From the NCBI GenBank assembly GCA_028279155.1, contig JANQST010000223.1, positions 1 to 13,432 of the forward strand: a stretch of DNA of 13,432 nucleotides, in the 5' to 3' direction. Every line of letters begins with the position of its first letter. The stretch's first letter is position 1. Under the pieces are notes generated by a model. The model made no database searches, had not been told where the DNA came from, and worked only from the letters and a program-made list of their open reading frames with translations. Positions 1 to 8,364 of the stretch are shown one piece after another. The DNA is from Cyclobacteriaceae bacterium (GTDB lineage: Bacteria > Bacteroidota > Bacteroidia > Cytophagales > Cyclobacteriaceae). Position numbers and translations under genes: made by a program.

Positions 1-257
1 TTAATCGAGAGTATACAGTCACTGCTTTCAGGATCACACCTATTTTCCGATTCGGAAAAGAGAATTTCGCTTTTGATGTTGGACCAGAACTCAATTTCAA
101 CAATGGAACCGAGGTTGGACTCATGCTTTCGGCCAATCATTACATTCCAATCAATGATAAAATTGACATTCCAATCAAAGGGCGGCTTGATATCATCAAT
201 GGCATAGTCGTAACTGTTCCAATCACGCTTCACGCTGGAGTCAGAGTGAAAATGTAA
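1..257 (+). CDS. Probable outer-membrane beta-barrel protein, C-terminal fragment
   Basis: An open frame enters from the left edge (first full codon at base 3) and ends at TAA 255-257, giving the last 84 residues of a protein. The peptide has short stretches of alternating polar and hydrophobic residues separated by turn-like Gly/Asn/Asp segments, for example around FRFGKENFAFDVGPELNF and the closing TLHAGVRVKM. This pattern suits the last strands of an outer-membrane beta-barrel, but the terminal residue is Met rather than the common aromatic one. The family cannot be named from this fragment. It converges on phhA with only 10 bases between the stop codons, and no hairpin terminator fits between them. 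Confidence 0.6.
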   Translation, partial: NREYTVTAFRITPIFRFGKENFAFDVGPELNFNNGTEVGLMLSANHYIPINDKIDIPIKGRLDIINGIVVTVPITLHAGVRVKM

Positions 258-267
258 TCTTGTGTGA

Positions 268-993
268 CTACACCAATTGTTCCAGTTTGGATGCGAGCAA
301 TTCCTTTATATCAGGGATTGACTCATACAATTGTTCATACGACTCGGTGATGAAGTACTCCTTCTGAAATACATCCTTTCTATAAGGTGTATCGAGCATA
401 TGTTCTATGTCAAATTTGTGCTTCGGAGGTTCGTCACTTAAAGAAAATTTCGTTTCTCCAGCGGAGGAAAGGATGCCCGCACCGTAGATCCGAAGGCCTT
501 GTTCTTCCTGAATAAGGCCAAACTCTACTGTAAACCAATATACCCTGGACAAAAGCTGGATGGCTTCATCGTTGCCTACATAGCCAAGACCAATTTTGCT
601 CAGCTCTTCCAGGAAATTGACAAAATGCTGATTCGTCAATAGTGGAACATGCGCAAATACGTCATGGAACATGTCTGGCTCTTCCAGGTAGTCCAACTCC
701 TTCATTTTCCTTAGCCATGTTGTAGCTGGAAATCTTTTGTTAGCCATTAACTCAAAGAAGGTGTAGTCCGGCACAATGCCAGGAACAACGGCGAGCTGCC
801 ATCCAGTAGTTTCTTTTAAGATCCGATTGGTCTCTTTGAAATCTGGTATAATGCCAGTTTCAAAATTGGCAATTTTCAGTCCTTCCAAATAGGCTTTACT
901 TGCGTGAGTCGGAAATTGTTGGATCTGTCGATCAAACAGGATCTTCCATACCTCAAAATCTTCATCGTTGTAATGCTCGTATATCTGCTTCAT
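268..993 (-). CDS. phhA: Phenylalanine 4-monooxygenase (phenylalanine hydroxylase)
   Basis: This cytosolic enzyme converts L-phenylalanine to L-tyrosine using O2, non-haem iron and a tetrahydropterin. The 241-residue protein consists of only the catalytic domain, as in bacterial members, with no N-terminal ACT regulatory domain. The iron triad is visible: His110 and His115 in the FHDVFAH motif and Glu157 in YWFTVEFG. The family motif GAGILSSAGE lies at 171-180. The ATG is preceded by a purine-rich AAGGAAG sequence a few bases upstream, which supports this start. The gene begins 9 bases after the aroF stop codon and is probably the last gene of the trp-aroF operon. It could supply tyrosine, remove phenylalanine, or serve catabolism; its position among biosynthetic genes favours a biosynthetic or balancing role, which is an inference. 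A pterin-4a-carbinolamine dehydratase partner is not in the window. Confidence 0.93.
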   Translation of the reverse strand: MKQIYEHYNDEDFEVWKILFDRQIQQFPTHASKAYLEGLKIANFETGIIPDFKETNRILKETTGWQLAVVPGIVPDYTFFELMANKRFPATTWLRKMKELDYLEEPDMFHDVFAHVPLLTNQHFVNFLEELSKIGLGYVGNDEAIQLLSRVYWFTVEFGLIQEEQGLRIYGAGILSSAGETKFSLSDEPPKHKFDIEHMLDTPYRKDVFQKEYFITESYEQLYESIPDIKELLASKLEQLV

Positions 994-1002
994 CGTTCTT
1001 CC

Positions 1003-2016
1003 TTAGTCTGCGTTTGTTAATAGTTCTCTCAATTGATTTAGTCGTTTGATCAGCCGTTCACTTTCTCCAAGATCCAGGGTTTGCTGTCCATCTGAATACG
1101 CCTCTTCTGGTTTTGAATGGATTTCAAAAATGATTCCATCAGCGCCTGCCACTGTGGATGCCATTGCTATTGCGTCCACATAATCACGAATACCTATGCC
1201 GTGCGAAGGGTCAGCGATTACGGGCAAATGAGATTTTTCTCGTAAGATCGGAATAGCATTAATATCAAATGTATTCCTGGACGCTCGCTCATACGTTCGA
1301 ATTCCACGTTCACATAGCAAAAGTCGTTCGTTTCCTCCTGAGAACACATACTCAGCACTGTATAGCAATTCGTCAATAGTCCCGGAAATACCACGCTTAA
1401 TCATTACTGGTTTGTCTACTCGTCCGAGAGCGTCCAGCAGGTTGTAGTTCTGGGTGTTTCGGGCTCCAACCTGGAACATATCAACATAATCGTGCATCTC
1501 ATCAATTTGAGAGACCTGCATCACCTCCGTTACAATTTTGATCCCGTTATCCTTAGCTATCTCATACCATAGTTTCAAGCCATCAATTCCAAGACCCCGG
1601 AAAGAATAAGGTGAACTTCTAGGCTTGAACACCCCTCCTCGCATTATTTTAACACCACTCCTCTTAAGGAAATCGACGGTTTCCATTATGTTTTTCTCCC
1701 CTTCAATGCTACAAGGGCCTGCCATAATGGAAAAAACACCATTGCCAATTTTGACATCATCTCCAAGGTCAATCTGAGTGCGATTTACTTTCCACTTTCT
1801 TGACACCAACTTGTAGTCATCAGAAACAACATGAATGTCCTTAATTCCATCTATGTGACCGATGGTTCGTATGTCAAATGATTTTGTACCTGTTCCGATC
1901 AGGTAGTCTCCATATTGAGTTTTGACAGAAGTCGTCTTGTATTTTAAATTTTTCAGTTCATCCTCAACTGAATTTCTTAGTTCATTATCGATTCCGTTTT
2001 CTAATTGTATGATCAT
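1003..2016 (-). CDS. aroF: 3-deoxy-7-phosphoheptulonate (DAHP) synthase, type I-beta
   Basis: This enzyme condenses phosphoenolpyruvate and erythrose 4-phosphate to DAHP, the first step of the shikimate pathway. At 337 residues it has the layout of the Thermotoga maritima enzyme: an N-terminal ferredoxin-like (ACT-like) regulatory domain at about 1-75, then the TIM barrel. Visible motifs are AGPCSIEG (99-106, metal ligand Cys102), KPRSSPYSF (131-139), GARN (184-187), KRG (207-209), CERGIR (235-240) and DPSHG (269-273, His272). Glu298 and Asp309 fit the remaining metal ligands. No chorismate mutase domain is attached, unlike many Bacteroidota fusions. The N-terminal domain is known in this family to sense Tyr or Phe, so feedback control is likely. 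The ATG overlaps the trpA stop by 4 bases, and an AAAGGAA sequence precedes it, pointing to translational coupling with trpA. Confidence 0.93.
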   Translation of the reverse strand: MIIQLENGIDNELRNSVEDELKNLKYKTTSVKTQYGDYLIGTGTKSFDIRTIGHIDGIKDIHVVSDDYKLVSRKWKVNRTQIDLGDDVKIGNGVFSIMAGPCSIEGEKNIMETVDFLKRSGVKIMRGGVFKPRSSPYSFRGLGIDGLKLWYEIAKDNGIKIVTEVMQVSQIDEMHDYVDMFQVGARNTQNYNLLDALGRVDKPVMIKRGISGTIDELLYSAEYVFSGGNERLLLCERGIRTYERASRNTFDINAIPILREKSHLPVIADPSHGIGIRDYVDAIAMASTVAGADGIIFEIHSKPEEAYSDGQQTLDLGESERLIKRLNQLRELLTNAD

Positions 2017-2786
2017 TTTTCCTTTATTGAATGAACAAATTTTTCAATACCATCACTAGAAGCGTCCTCCTCCAACTGATTGATGAAAGCACTTCCAATT
2101 ATCGCTCCGTGGGCATGTTCGGATGCTTTGTCAAATGTTTCCTTGTTAGAAATTCCAAAGCCAATAAGCCTTGGGCTATTTAGCCTCATGTTTTCAATGC
2201 GTTGATAATACTCCAATTGGCCGTCTTGAATTCCATCTTTCGCCCCCGTTATACTAGCAGATGAAACCATGTAGATAAATCCGTTGGAGATCGAATCAAT
2301 TACCTCGATCCGTTCTCTTGAAGTATTTGGACTGATGAGAAAGATATTTTCCAGTTCAGCTTTCTTAAAATAAGATTCATATGAATCAAGGTATTCTTGA
2401 ATGGGTAGATCCGGAATGATTGTTCCGTCAACTCCGACTTCTTGACATTTCTTGCAGAATTCTTCAATTCCAAATTGAAGAATTGGATTGATGTACCCCA
2501 TCAAAAGGACTGGAATTGTCACTTGTTCTCTCAAGTCTTTTAACTGATTGAAGAGTAGCTCTAACGTCATCCCATTGTCCAATGCCTGCTTAGAACTCCT
2601 TTGGATCGTTGGTCCATCAGCTACAGGATCAGAGAATGGAATTCCGACTTCTAGCATATCAACTCTGCTCTTCTCAAGATCTCCAGCAATTCTCAAGGTA
2701 TCATCAAGGTTGGGGAAACCAGCGGTGAAGTAGATATTGAGAATTGATTCTCTCTCCTCAAATATGTTGTTTATTCGATTGCTCAT
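2013..2786 (-). CDS. trpA: Tryptophan synthase alpha subunit
   Basis: It cleaves indole-3-glycerol phosphate to indole and glyceraldehyde 3-phosphate, and passes indole to TrpB through the alpha2-beta2 complex. With the ATG at 2786 the protein has 257 residues and starts MSNRINNIFEE, as is usual for the family (about 250-270). The catalytic residues are Glu46 and Asp57 within LEVGIPFSDPVADGPT, with the same 11-residue spacing as Glu49/Asp60 of Salmonella TrpA. The C-terminal phosphate-binding segment with GFGIS and GAIIGSAF is present. The frame stays open upstream to an ATG at 2879, but that start would overlap trpB by 86 bases and add 31 residues unlike any TrpA N-terminus, so it is rejected. 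The chosen start lies 7 bases after the trpB stop. The stop overlaps the aroF start. Confidence 0.96.
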   Translation of the reverse strand: MSNRINNIFEERESILNIYFTAGFPNLDDTLRIAGDLEKSRVDMLEVGIPFSDPVADGPTIQRSSKQALDNGMTLELLFNQLKDLREQVTIPVLLMGYINPILQFGIEEFCKKCQEVGVDGTIIPDLPIQEYLDSYESYFKKAELENIFLISPNTSRERIEVIDSISNGFIYMVSSASITGAKDGIQDGQLEYYQRIENMRLNSPRLIGFGISNKETFDKASEHAHGAIIGSAFINQLEEDASSDGIEKFVHSIKEK

Positions 2787-2793
2787 TTCAGGT

Positions 2794-3978
2794 TTAGTAT
2801 TTCCCCCATTTAATGTAGGTCTCAAGATCCTTGTCTCCCCTTCCTGAGAGATTGAGCACCACAATATCATTTTGGTCAAATTTTATTTTATCCAATACTG
2901 CTAACGCATGAGCGGATTCGATCGCAGGTATAATTCCTTCGAGCTTACTAAGCTCAACTCCTGCTATCATTGCCTCTTCATCAGTAATCGCATAAAACAA
3001 GGCACGCTTGGAATCAAAAAGATGCGCATGCAATGGTCCGATACCAGGATAATCAAGGCCTGCTGATATACTATGAGGTTCCACCACTTGTCCATCTTTA
3101 GTTTGCATCAGAAGTGTCTTACTTCCATGGAGAACCCCTGATTTACCAATAAAGGTTGTTGCTGCCGATTTTCCTGTTTCTATCCCATGTCCAGCGGCTT
3201 CAGCTGCAATCAGTTTAACATTGTCGTCATCTAGAAAATGATAAAATGCACCAGCTGCATTGCTACCACCTCCAACGCAAGCAATAACATAGTCTGGCGA
3301 ATCGCTATTTTCAACCCTTGATAATTGATGCTTAATTTCCTTACTAATAACCGACTGAAATCTTGCTACCATGTCTGGGTAAGGATGTGGTCCTACCACC
3401 GATCCAATGATATAGTGTGTATCATCGGGATTGTTGATCCAATGGCGCATAGCTTCATTCGTCGCATCCTTAAGTGTTTTACTTCCTGAAGTTGCGGCTT
3501 TCACGTCAGCACCTAGGATTTTCATACGTTCGACGTTGGGCCTCTGTCTACCCATGTCAACTTCTCGCATGTACCCAATGCATTCCATTCCCATCAGCGC
3601 ACAAACCGTGGCAGTAGCCACCCCATGTTGGCCTGCACCTGTTTCTGCAATGATTTTTTCTTTTCCGAGTTTTTTAGCCAGTAAGATCTGACCAATTGTA
3701 TTGTTAACCTTATGCGCGCCTGTGTGACAAAGATCCTCGCGCTTCAGATAGATTTTTGTTCCGTATTTTTTGGATAGTCTATCCGCATAATAAAGTGGAG
3801 TTGGTCTGCCGACATATGTTTCAAGCAACTGCTCGAATTGGTTTTGAAAGTCTTCTGATGTAATAATCTCCAGGTAGTTGGACCTCAGTTCCTCCACATT
3901 TGGAAACAGCATTTCCGGAATGTAAGCTCCCCCAAAGTTTCCATAGTATCCCGTATCGCTTACATTGAAACTGCTCAT
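2794..3978 (-). CDS. trpB: Tryptophan synthase beta subunit
   Basis: This PLP enzyme joins indole from TrpA with L-serine to make L-tryptophan. The 394-residue length is typical of the TrpB1 type that pairs with TrpA. The N-terminal GNFGGAYIPE segment (13-22), the PLP lysine Lys90 in HTGAHKVNN, the catalytic Glu113 in AETGAGQHG, and the phosphate-binding GGGSNA loop (237-242) are all visible. The GRPTPLYYA segment at 58-66 is also characteristic. The start codon overlaps the trpF stop by 4 bases, and trpA follows after 7 bases, so the two synthase subunits are adjacent and probably made in balanced amounts. No truncation or missing active-site residue was seen. Confidence 0.98.
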   Translation of the reverse strand: MSSFNVSDTGYYGNFGGAYIPEMLFPNVEELRSNYLEIITSEDFQNQFEQLLETYVGRPTPLYYADRLSKKYGTKIYLKREDLCHTGAHKVNNTIGQILLAKKLGKEKIIAETGAGQHGVATATVCALMGMECIGYMREVDMGRQRPNVERMKILGADVKAATSGSKTLKDATNEAMRHWINNPDDTHYIIGSVVGPHPYPDMVARFQSVISKEIKHQLSRVENSDSPDYVIACVGGGSNAAGAFYHFLDDDNVKLIAAEAAGHGIETGKSAATTFIGKSGVLHGSKTLLMQTKDGQVVEPHSISAGLDYPGIGPLHAHLFDSKRALFYAITDEEAMIAGVELSKLEGIIPAIESAHALAVLDKIKFDQNDIVVLNLSGRGDKDLETYIKWGKY

Positions 3979-4595
3979 AAGCTAACCTTTAGTTCTTTTA
4001 ACTTATTAATGTCTTTCATAGCTGGTGATACCTCAAATCGGCTGTTAACATCTATTCCAACCATATTTTCAATATTCATCTCGCTTATCGCTTCCAGGTC
4101 ATCTCTTTCTATTCCTCCACTCAATAGGAATGGCGTATCAAGGTTGTAGTTTTTAAGGATTGTCCAATCGAAATGTCTACCCGAACCACCATATCCATGT
4201 GTAGCTGTATCAAACAGAAAGTAATCTGAAAATTCACTATGACTGGAAATAGCATAAGGTAAGCTGTCAAGAATTCGAAAGACTTTGATTATCCCTACTC
4301 CAGCCTCTTTGAGCTTTTGTGAAAATTCAAGGTCTTCATCTCCATGCAATTGAACATAATCAAGTCCTAGTTTATTATAAAGATCAAGTACAGTGTCTAT
4401 CTCTTCATTCACGAATACGCCAACTTTTTTAATGCTAAGTGGTATCCGAGAAAATAGATCCTCGTCAGGTTCGGAAACATAGCGCGGGGACTTTCCATAA
4501 AAGATAAAGCCAATGAAATCAGGCTTTAGCTTTATTAGCTCGCTGATGTTCTCAGGATCTCTCATACCACAGACTTTCAACTTCAACCTATTCAT
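3975..4595 (-). CDS. trpF: Phosphoribosylanthranilate isomerase
   Basis: It carries out the Amadori rearrangement of N-(5'-phosphoribosyl)anthranilate to CdRP, the third step of the tryptophan branch. The 206-residue TIM-barrel protein has the usual length for a single-domain TrpF. The catalytic base Cys9 lies in KVCGMRDP, and the catalytic acid is Asp129 in FLFDTATHGYGGSGRHFDW, a segment highly typical of the family. LLSGGI (157-162) and VGIDVNSRFE near the end form the phosphate-binding loops. It is a separate protein and is not fused to TrpC as in Escherichia coli. It overlaps trpC at its start and trpB at its end by 4 bases each, indicating coupled translation. Confidence 0.96.
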   Translation of the reverse strand: MNRLKLKVCGMRDPENISELIKLKPDFIGFIFYGKSPRYVSEPDEDLFSRIPLSIKKVGVFVNEEIDTVLDLYNKLGLDYVQLHGDEDLEFSQKLKEAGVGIIKVFRILDSLPYAISSHSEFSDYFLFDTATHGYGGSGRHFDWTILKNYNLDTPFLLSGGIERDDLEAISEMNIENMVGIDVNSRFEVSPAMKDINKLKELKVSL

Positions 4596-5377
4596 TGCAA
4601 TTGTTTGATGAATTCTTTAGCAGCCTTCTCGGGGCGTCCATTACTCATAAATATCTCTCCAATTAAAAACCCTTCAAACCCGTGCTCCTTAAGTTCCTTG
4701 ATCGCTTTGGGGTCAGAAAGGCCGCTCTCTGAAACTTTCACAAAATCAGAGGGGATAGATCCGGCTAACGATTTTGAAACTTCAATATCAGTTTCAAATG
4801 TTCTAAGGTTTCTGTTATTTACTCCAATCAAATTGATATGATCTCCTATTGATTTTTCCAGTTCCTTTTTATCGTGAACCTCCAGGAGAACTTCCATACC
4901 CAAGTTCTGAGCCAATGAACCCAAAGATTTGATTTCCTCTTTATCTAAAATTGAAGCTATAAGCAAAATGACATCTGCTCCAATCGATTTAGCTTCTACC
5001 ACCTGGTATTCATCAATGATGAAATCTTTCCTAAGGATTGGACAAAAATTGAAAGATCTTGCTTTCATCAGATCTTCGGATGTCCCTCCAAAGAATTCCT
5101 TGTCTGTCAACACCGACAAGCCAGAAGCACCTGCTTGCATGTATCCGATAGAAGTTTGCTCAATAGAAACATGTTCATTGATAAGTCCTTTTGAAGGAGA
5201 CTTCCTTTTTATCTCTGCGATTACTCCAGACTTATCTTCCCGTTGGATATATTTCCTCATGGAAACCGGTTGACCTTCAAAGTACGCGCCCTTTTCCAAT
5301 AATTTGGTTGGATAAAGCTCTTTCTGAGATGCTACCTCCTTCTTTTTATGAGCTACTATTTTCTCCAGTATATCCAT
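4592..5377 (-). CDS. trpC: Indole-3-glycerol phosphate synthase
   Basis: It decarboxylates and closes the ring of CdRP to give indole-3-glycerol phosphate, the substrate of TrpA. The 261-residue single-domain protein has the N-terminal helical extension followed by the TIM barrel. Visible active-site segments are VIAEIKRKSPSKG (52-64, with Glu55 and Lys57), LRKDFI (115-120, with Lys117), LLEVHD (164-169, with Glu166) and GVNNRNL (185-191). SESGL and GFLIGEIFM near the C-terminus fit the phosphate-binding site. Its ATG lies one base after the trpD stop, and its stop overlaps the trpF start by 4 bases. Confidence 0.97.
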   Translation of the reverse strand: MDILEKIVAHKKKEVASQKELYPTKLLEKGAYFEGQPVSMRKYIQREDKSGVIAEIKRKSPSKGLINEHVSIEQTSIGYMQAGASGLSVLTDKEFFGGTSEDLMKARSFNFCPILRKDFIIDEYQVVEAKSIGADVILLIASILDKEEIKSLGSLAQNLGMEVLLEVHDKKELEKSIGDHINLIGVNNRNLRTFETDIEVSKSLAGSIPSDFVKVSESGLSDPKAIKELKEHGFEGFLIGEIFMSNGRPEKAAKEFIKQLQ

Positions 5378-5378
5378 C

Positions 5379-6371
5379 CTAGTTATTAACCTTTATAAAT
5401 TTTTGAAATGCCTCCTTTGCTTTACCCGATGAAAGTGAGTTCCGCGCTTCTTCAATCCCCTCTATAAAAGAGAATTGCGTGACAGTAGCAATTGCAAGTC
5501 CGGCATTCGCAACAACAGCTTCTGATTGTGCCTTGGTTCCGTTATTATCCAAAACATCCAAGAATATTTTCGCAGAATCTTCAATAGTTTCTCCTCCATA
5601 CAATGATTGTTGGTCTAATTGCTCAAGAGCTGCATCAGCTGGGGAAATCAATGCCTCCTCTTTGTTGGAAATGAGCTTGAAATCACTTGTTAGTGAAATT
5701 TCGTCGTATCCATCCAATGAATGGACGATTGAAAAATACTTGTCAGTGTTTTGATATAGGTAACCGTAAAGTCTAGCAAGTTCTAAACTAAAAACTCCAA
5801 CCAATTGATTTGGTGGAAATGAAGGGTTGACCATTGGGCCAAGCATATTGAAAAAGGTTTTAACGCCAAGTTCTTTTCTGATTGGAGCCACATTTTTCAT
5901 TGCTGGGTGAAATAGTGGTGCATGCATAAAACAGATACCTGACTCATCCATCGATCTTTTCATTTGATCAGCATCGCCAGAGAATTTGCATCCAAGAGAT
6001 TCCAGCACATTGGAAGATCCGCTAACAGATGAAACACCGTAGTTGCCATGCTTGGCAACATTCACTCCAGCTCCAGCCACTATGAATGAAGAAATCGTTG
6101 AGATGTTAAACGTATTCTTTCCATCTCCGCCGGTACCGCAAACATCAATGGCATTGTAACCTTCCAGATCAACAGGAACACATAGCTCAAGCATCGCATC
6201 TCGAAAGCCTTCAAGTTCTTCTACCCTAATCGCACGCATCAGGTAGATGGTCAGGAAAGCAGCGACCTGACTGTTGTTGAATAATCCGGTTGCCAATCCA
6301 GTCAAAACTTCCTTGGCCTCCGTTTTGGACAATGTCTGATTTTGGATCAATCGGTTTATTACCTCTTTCAT
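5379..6371 (-). CDS. trpD: Anthranilate phosphoribosyltransferase
   Basis: It transfers the phosphoribosyl group from PRPP to anthranilate, the second step of the branch. At 330 residues it matches free-standing TrpD proteins and is not fused to TrpG. The PRPP-binding motif CGTGGDGKNTFNIST begins at 78, the KHGN motif lies at 107-110, and the anthranilate-binding helices are in the first 70 residues. RKELGVKTFFNMLGPMVNP is the conserved central segment of the family. The start overlaps the trpG stop by 4 bases, and only one base separates its stop from the trpC ATG. Confidence 0.97.
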   Translation of the reverse strand: MKEVINRLIQNQTLSKTEAKEVLTGLATGLFNNSQVAAFLTIYLMRAIRVEELEGFRDAMLELCVPVDLEGYNAIDVCGTGGDGKNTFNISTISSFIVAGAGVNVAKHGNYGVSSVSGSSNVLESLGCKFSGDADQMKRSMDESGICFMHAPLFHPAMKNVAPIRKELGVKTFFNMLGPMVNPSFPPNQLVGVFSLELARLYGYLYQNTDKYFSIVHSLDGYDEISLTSDFKLISNKEEALISPADAALEQLDQQSLYGGETIEDSAKIFLDVLDNNGTKAQSEAVVANAGLAIATVTQFSFIEGIEEARNSLSSGKAKEAFQKFIKVNN

Positions 6372-6940
6372 AGTTTCAACCAGTTTTGGATCATTTTTTC
6401 ACCGTATTTTGTCATGATTGATTCAGGATGGAATTGTACACCACGCACACAGTATTCTTTATGCCGAACCGACATGATATTCCCATTCTCAGCCACGCTT
6501 GTCACTTCCAGCTCTTTGCTTATCGTTTCTTTTTTGATCACCCATGAGTGGTACCTACAAGCTTTGAAAGATTTAGGGATTCCCTTAAAAATTCCATCTT
6601 CCTGAGTAACATTGACTTGGGTGACAACTCCATGGTATACTTGAGGTAAATTGAAGAGCTCGCTTCCAAATGCTTCGCCTATTCCTTGATGCCCCAAACA
6701 GACTCCAAGGATATTTTTAGTAGATGCATATCGTTTAATGACTTCTGGCATTAAACCAGCATTGCTTGGCAGCCCAGGTCCGGGTGACAATAAAACATGA
6801 TCATACTCTTCCACTTCATCAAGCTCAAACTGATCATTCCGCACAATTCTCAAATCACCTTTCAGCCCCAACTCACGTAGAATATGCACCAGGTTATAGG
6901 TGAATGAATCGTAGTTATCTATGACGATTACTTTTCTCAT
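6368..6940 (-). CDS. trpG: Anthranilate synthase component II (glutamine amidotransferase)
   Basis: This class I glutamine amidotransferase supplies ammonia to TrpE for anthranilate formation. The 190-residue protein carries the triad Cys81 in LGVCLGHQ, His171 and Glu173 in VQFHPES, and the oxyanion-loop LSPGPG at 51-56. The N-terminus IDNYDSFTYNL is the family signature. The same family includes PabA, which serves folate synthesis, and in some bacteria one subunit serves both. Its position between trpE and trpD, with 4-base overlaps on each side, makes the tryptophan role the main assignment. Dual use cannot be judged from this window. Confidence 0.94.
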   Translation of the reverse strand: MRKVIVIDNYDSFTYNLVHILRELGLKGDLRIVRNDQFELDEVEEYDHVLLSPGPGLPSNAGLMPEVIKRYASTKNILGVCLGHQGIGEAFGSELFNLPQVYHGVVTQVNVTQEDGIFKGIPKSFKACRYHSWVIKKETISKELEVTSVAENGNIMSVRHKEYCVRGVQFHPESIMTKYGEKMIQNWLKL

Positions 6941-8328
6941 ATTTTTTCGGCTTCTTCTATTGCCTTATGCAAGGCTCCAACTTTGTTATACACTTCTTGT
7001 AATTCATTTTCAGGTTGCGATTGTGCCACAATACCGGCTCCTGCCTGAAAACGGAGCATGTTGTCTTTGCTCAGAAAACTCCTGATCATAATTGCATGAT
7101 TGAAATTTCCTTCAAAGTCCATGAAACCCACGGCACCCCCGTAGTATCCACGAGGTTGTTGCTCGTTTTCATTGATGATTTCCATAGCTCTTAATTTAGG
7201 TGCTCCAGATAAGGTTCCAGCCGGAAAGGATTTGGCAACAATATCCATAAAATTGGAACCCTTCTTAATATCACCGCTAACTTTAGAAACCATGTGAATG
7301 ACATGCGAATAATATTGGATTTCCTTGTAGGTTTCAACCTGAACATTTTCACAGCTATGACTAAGGTCATTTCTAGCAAGGTCAACCAGCATAACATGTT
7401 CTGAATCTTCCTTAGGATCCTTTTTTAATTCCTCAGCAAGTAAGGCATCTGCATTGTCATCTCCCGTTCGTTTGAACGTTCCGGCTATTGGGTAGATAGT
7501 TGCCTTTCCATTTTTCAAAACAATCTGTGCTTCAGGAGAAGAACCAAACATCCGATGACTTCCATAGTCAAAATAGAATAGGTATGGAGATGGATTGATG
7601 GACCTCAATGTTCGATACACTTGAAAATCGTCTCCTTGATACTCTATCTCAAATCTTCTTGAAAGGACGACCTGGAAGACATCACCAATGTGGCAATGAT
7701 GAATTCCCTTTTTTACCATCTCTTTGTAATCTTCATCAGTGATTCCAGATGAAGCTTCCCCTTTTTTACGAAATGAATATCCCGGTAGATTTTTTTGTTG
7801 AATGAGTGCCAACACCTCTTCAAGTAAAGCATCATTCGGTTTGTCCACATATGACTCAATCACATGACATTCATTTTTGAAATGATCAAAAGCTATGATG
7901 AACTGGAAGAGTGAATAATGGACTTTTGGAATTCCATCTGCCTCTTGATCAATGGTTATGTCTTCGAAATGATGAACAGCATCATAGTTGAAGTATCCAA
8001 AAAGACCAGACTGGATATACCCTGAGTCATTTTGTTCGTTTTCGAAAGAAGTAGTAAAGCTGACTATTTGATCTTTTAGATCTGTTATGGGTTCTTTCTT
8101 CGACTCTCCCGAAGGCATTTTAACAAAAACCTGATCACCATGTACCTTGAAATGCGCAAGCGGGGAACAACAGATATAGGAATAGCTATTATCAGAACCA
8201 TGATAATCTGAACTCTCAAGCAGAAAGGAATTAGCAAACCGATCCCGAAGTTTCAAATACACTCCTACCGGTGTTATCGTATCAGCAAGCAGCCTTTCTT
8301 GTCGCGTATGTATTCGTATTTTACTCAT
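6937..8328 (-). CDS. trpE: Anthranilate synthase component I
   Basis: It converts chorismate to anthranilate with ammonia from TrpG and is the committing enzyme of tryptophan synthesis. The 463-residue protein has the N-terminal domain with LLESS (36-40), the tryptophan feedback-inhibition motif, and NPSPYLFYF (245-253), which also lines that site in known TrpE structures. Catalytic and magnesium-binding segments of the chorismate-binding domain are PIAGTFKRTG (280-289), EDSEHVMLVDLARNDL (307-322), FPAGTLSGAPK (368-378) and GYYGGAVGF (394-402). The allosteric motif favours TrpE over PabB. The ATG lies 14 bases after the terminator stem of the leader, with no Shine-Dalgarno sequence. The gene is thus controlled by attenuation and probably by feedback inhibition. 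Its stop overlaps trpG by 4 bases. Confidence 0.96.
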   Translation of the reverse strand: MSKIRIHTRQERLLADTITPVGVYLKLRDRFANSFLLESSDYHGSDNSYSYICCSPLAHFKVHGDQVFVKMPSGESKKEPITDLKDQIVSFTTSFENEQNDSGYIQSGLFGYFNYDAVHHFEDITIDQEADGIPKVHYSLFQFIIAFDHFKNECHVIESYVDKPNDALLEEVLALIQQKNLPGYSFRKKGEASSGITDEDYKEMVKKGIHHCHIGDVFQVVLSRRFEIEYQGDDFQVYRTLRSINPSPYLFYFDYGSHRMFGSSPEAQIVLKNGKATIYPIAGTFKRTGDDNADALLAEELKKDPKEDSEHVMLVDLARNDLSHSCENVQVETYKEIQYYSHVIHMVSKVSGDIKKGSNFMDIVAKSFPAGTLSGAPKLRAMEIINENEQQPRGYYGGAVGFMDFEGNFNHAIMIRSFLSKDNMLRFQAGAGIVAQSQPENELQEVYNKVGALHKAIEEAEKI

Positions 8329-8333
8329 AGTAC

Positions 8334-8364
8334 AAAAACAAAAAACCCGCCAACAGGCGGGTTT
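8334..8364 (-). terminator. Intrinsic terminator of the trp attenuator (3:4 hairpin)
   Basis: Read on the minus strand, AAACCCGCC (8364-8356), the loop TGTT and GGCGGGTTT (8351-8343) form a perfect 9-bp stem with a four-base loop. It is followed by a U-rich tract broken by a single G. The stem ends 14 bases before the trpE ATG and after the leader peptide stop, so it can only act as a premature terminator for the trp operon. On the plus strand the stem is followed by TTTC, a poor terminator for anything coming from the other side. Confidence 0.95.

Noticed and set aside
258..267. Shared terminator between the left-edge gene and phhA
   Set aside because: Only 10 bases separate the stops and no inverted repeat with a T-tract was found.
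3431..3691. Open frame on the plus strand inside trpB, and similar opposite-strand frames across the trp genes
   Set aside because: The underlying minus-strand genes are unmistakable, and these peptides show no family features. They are shadows of codon use in the real genes.
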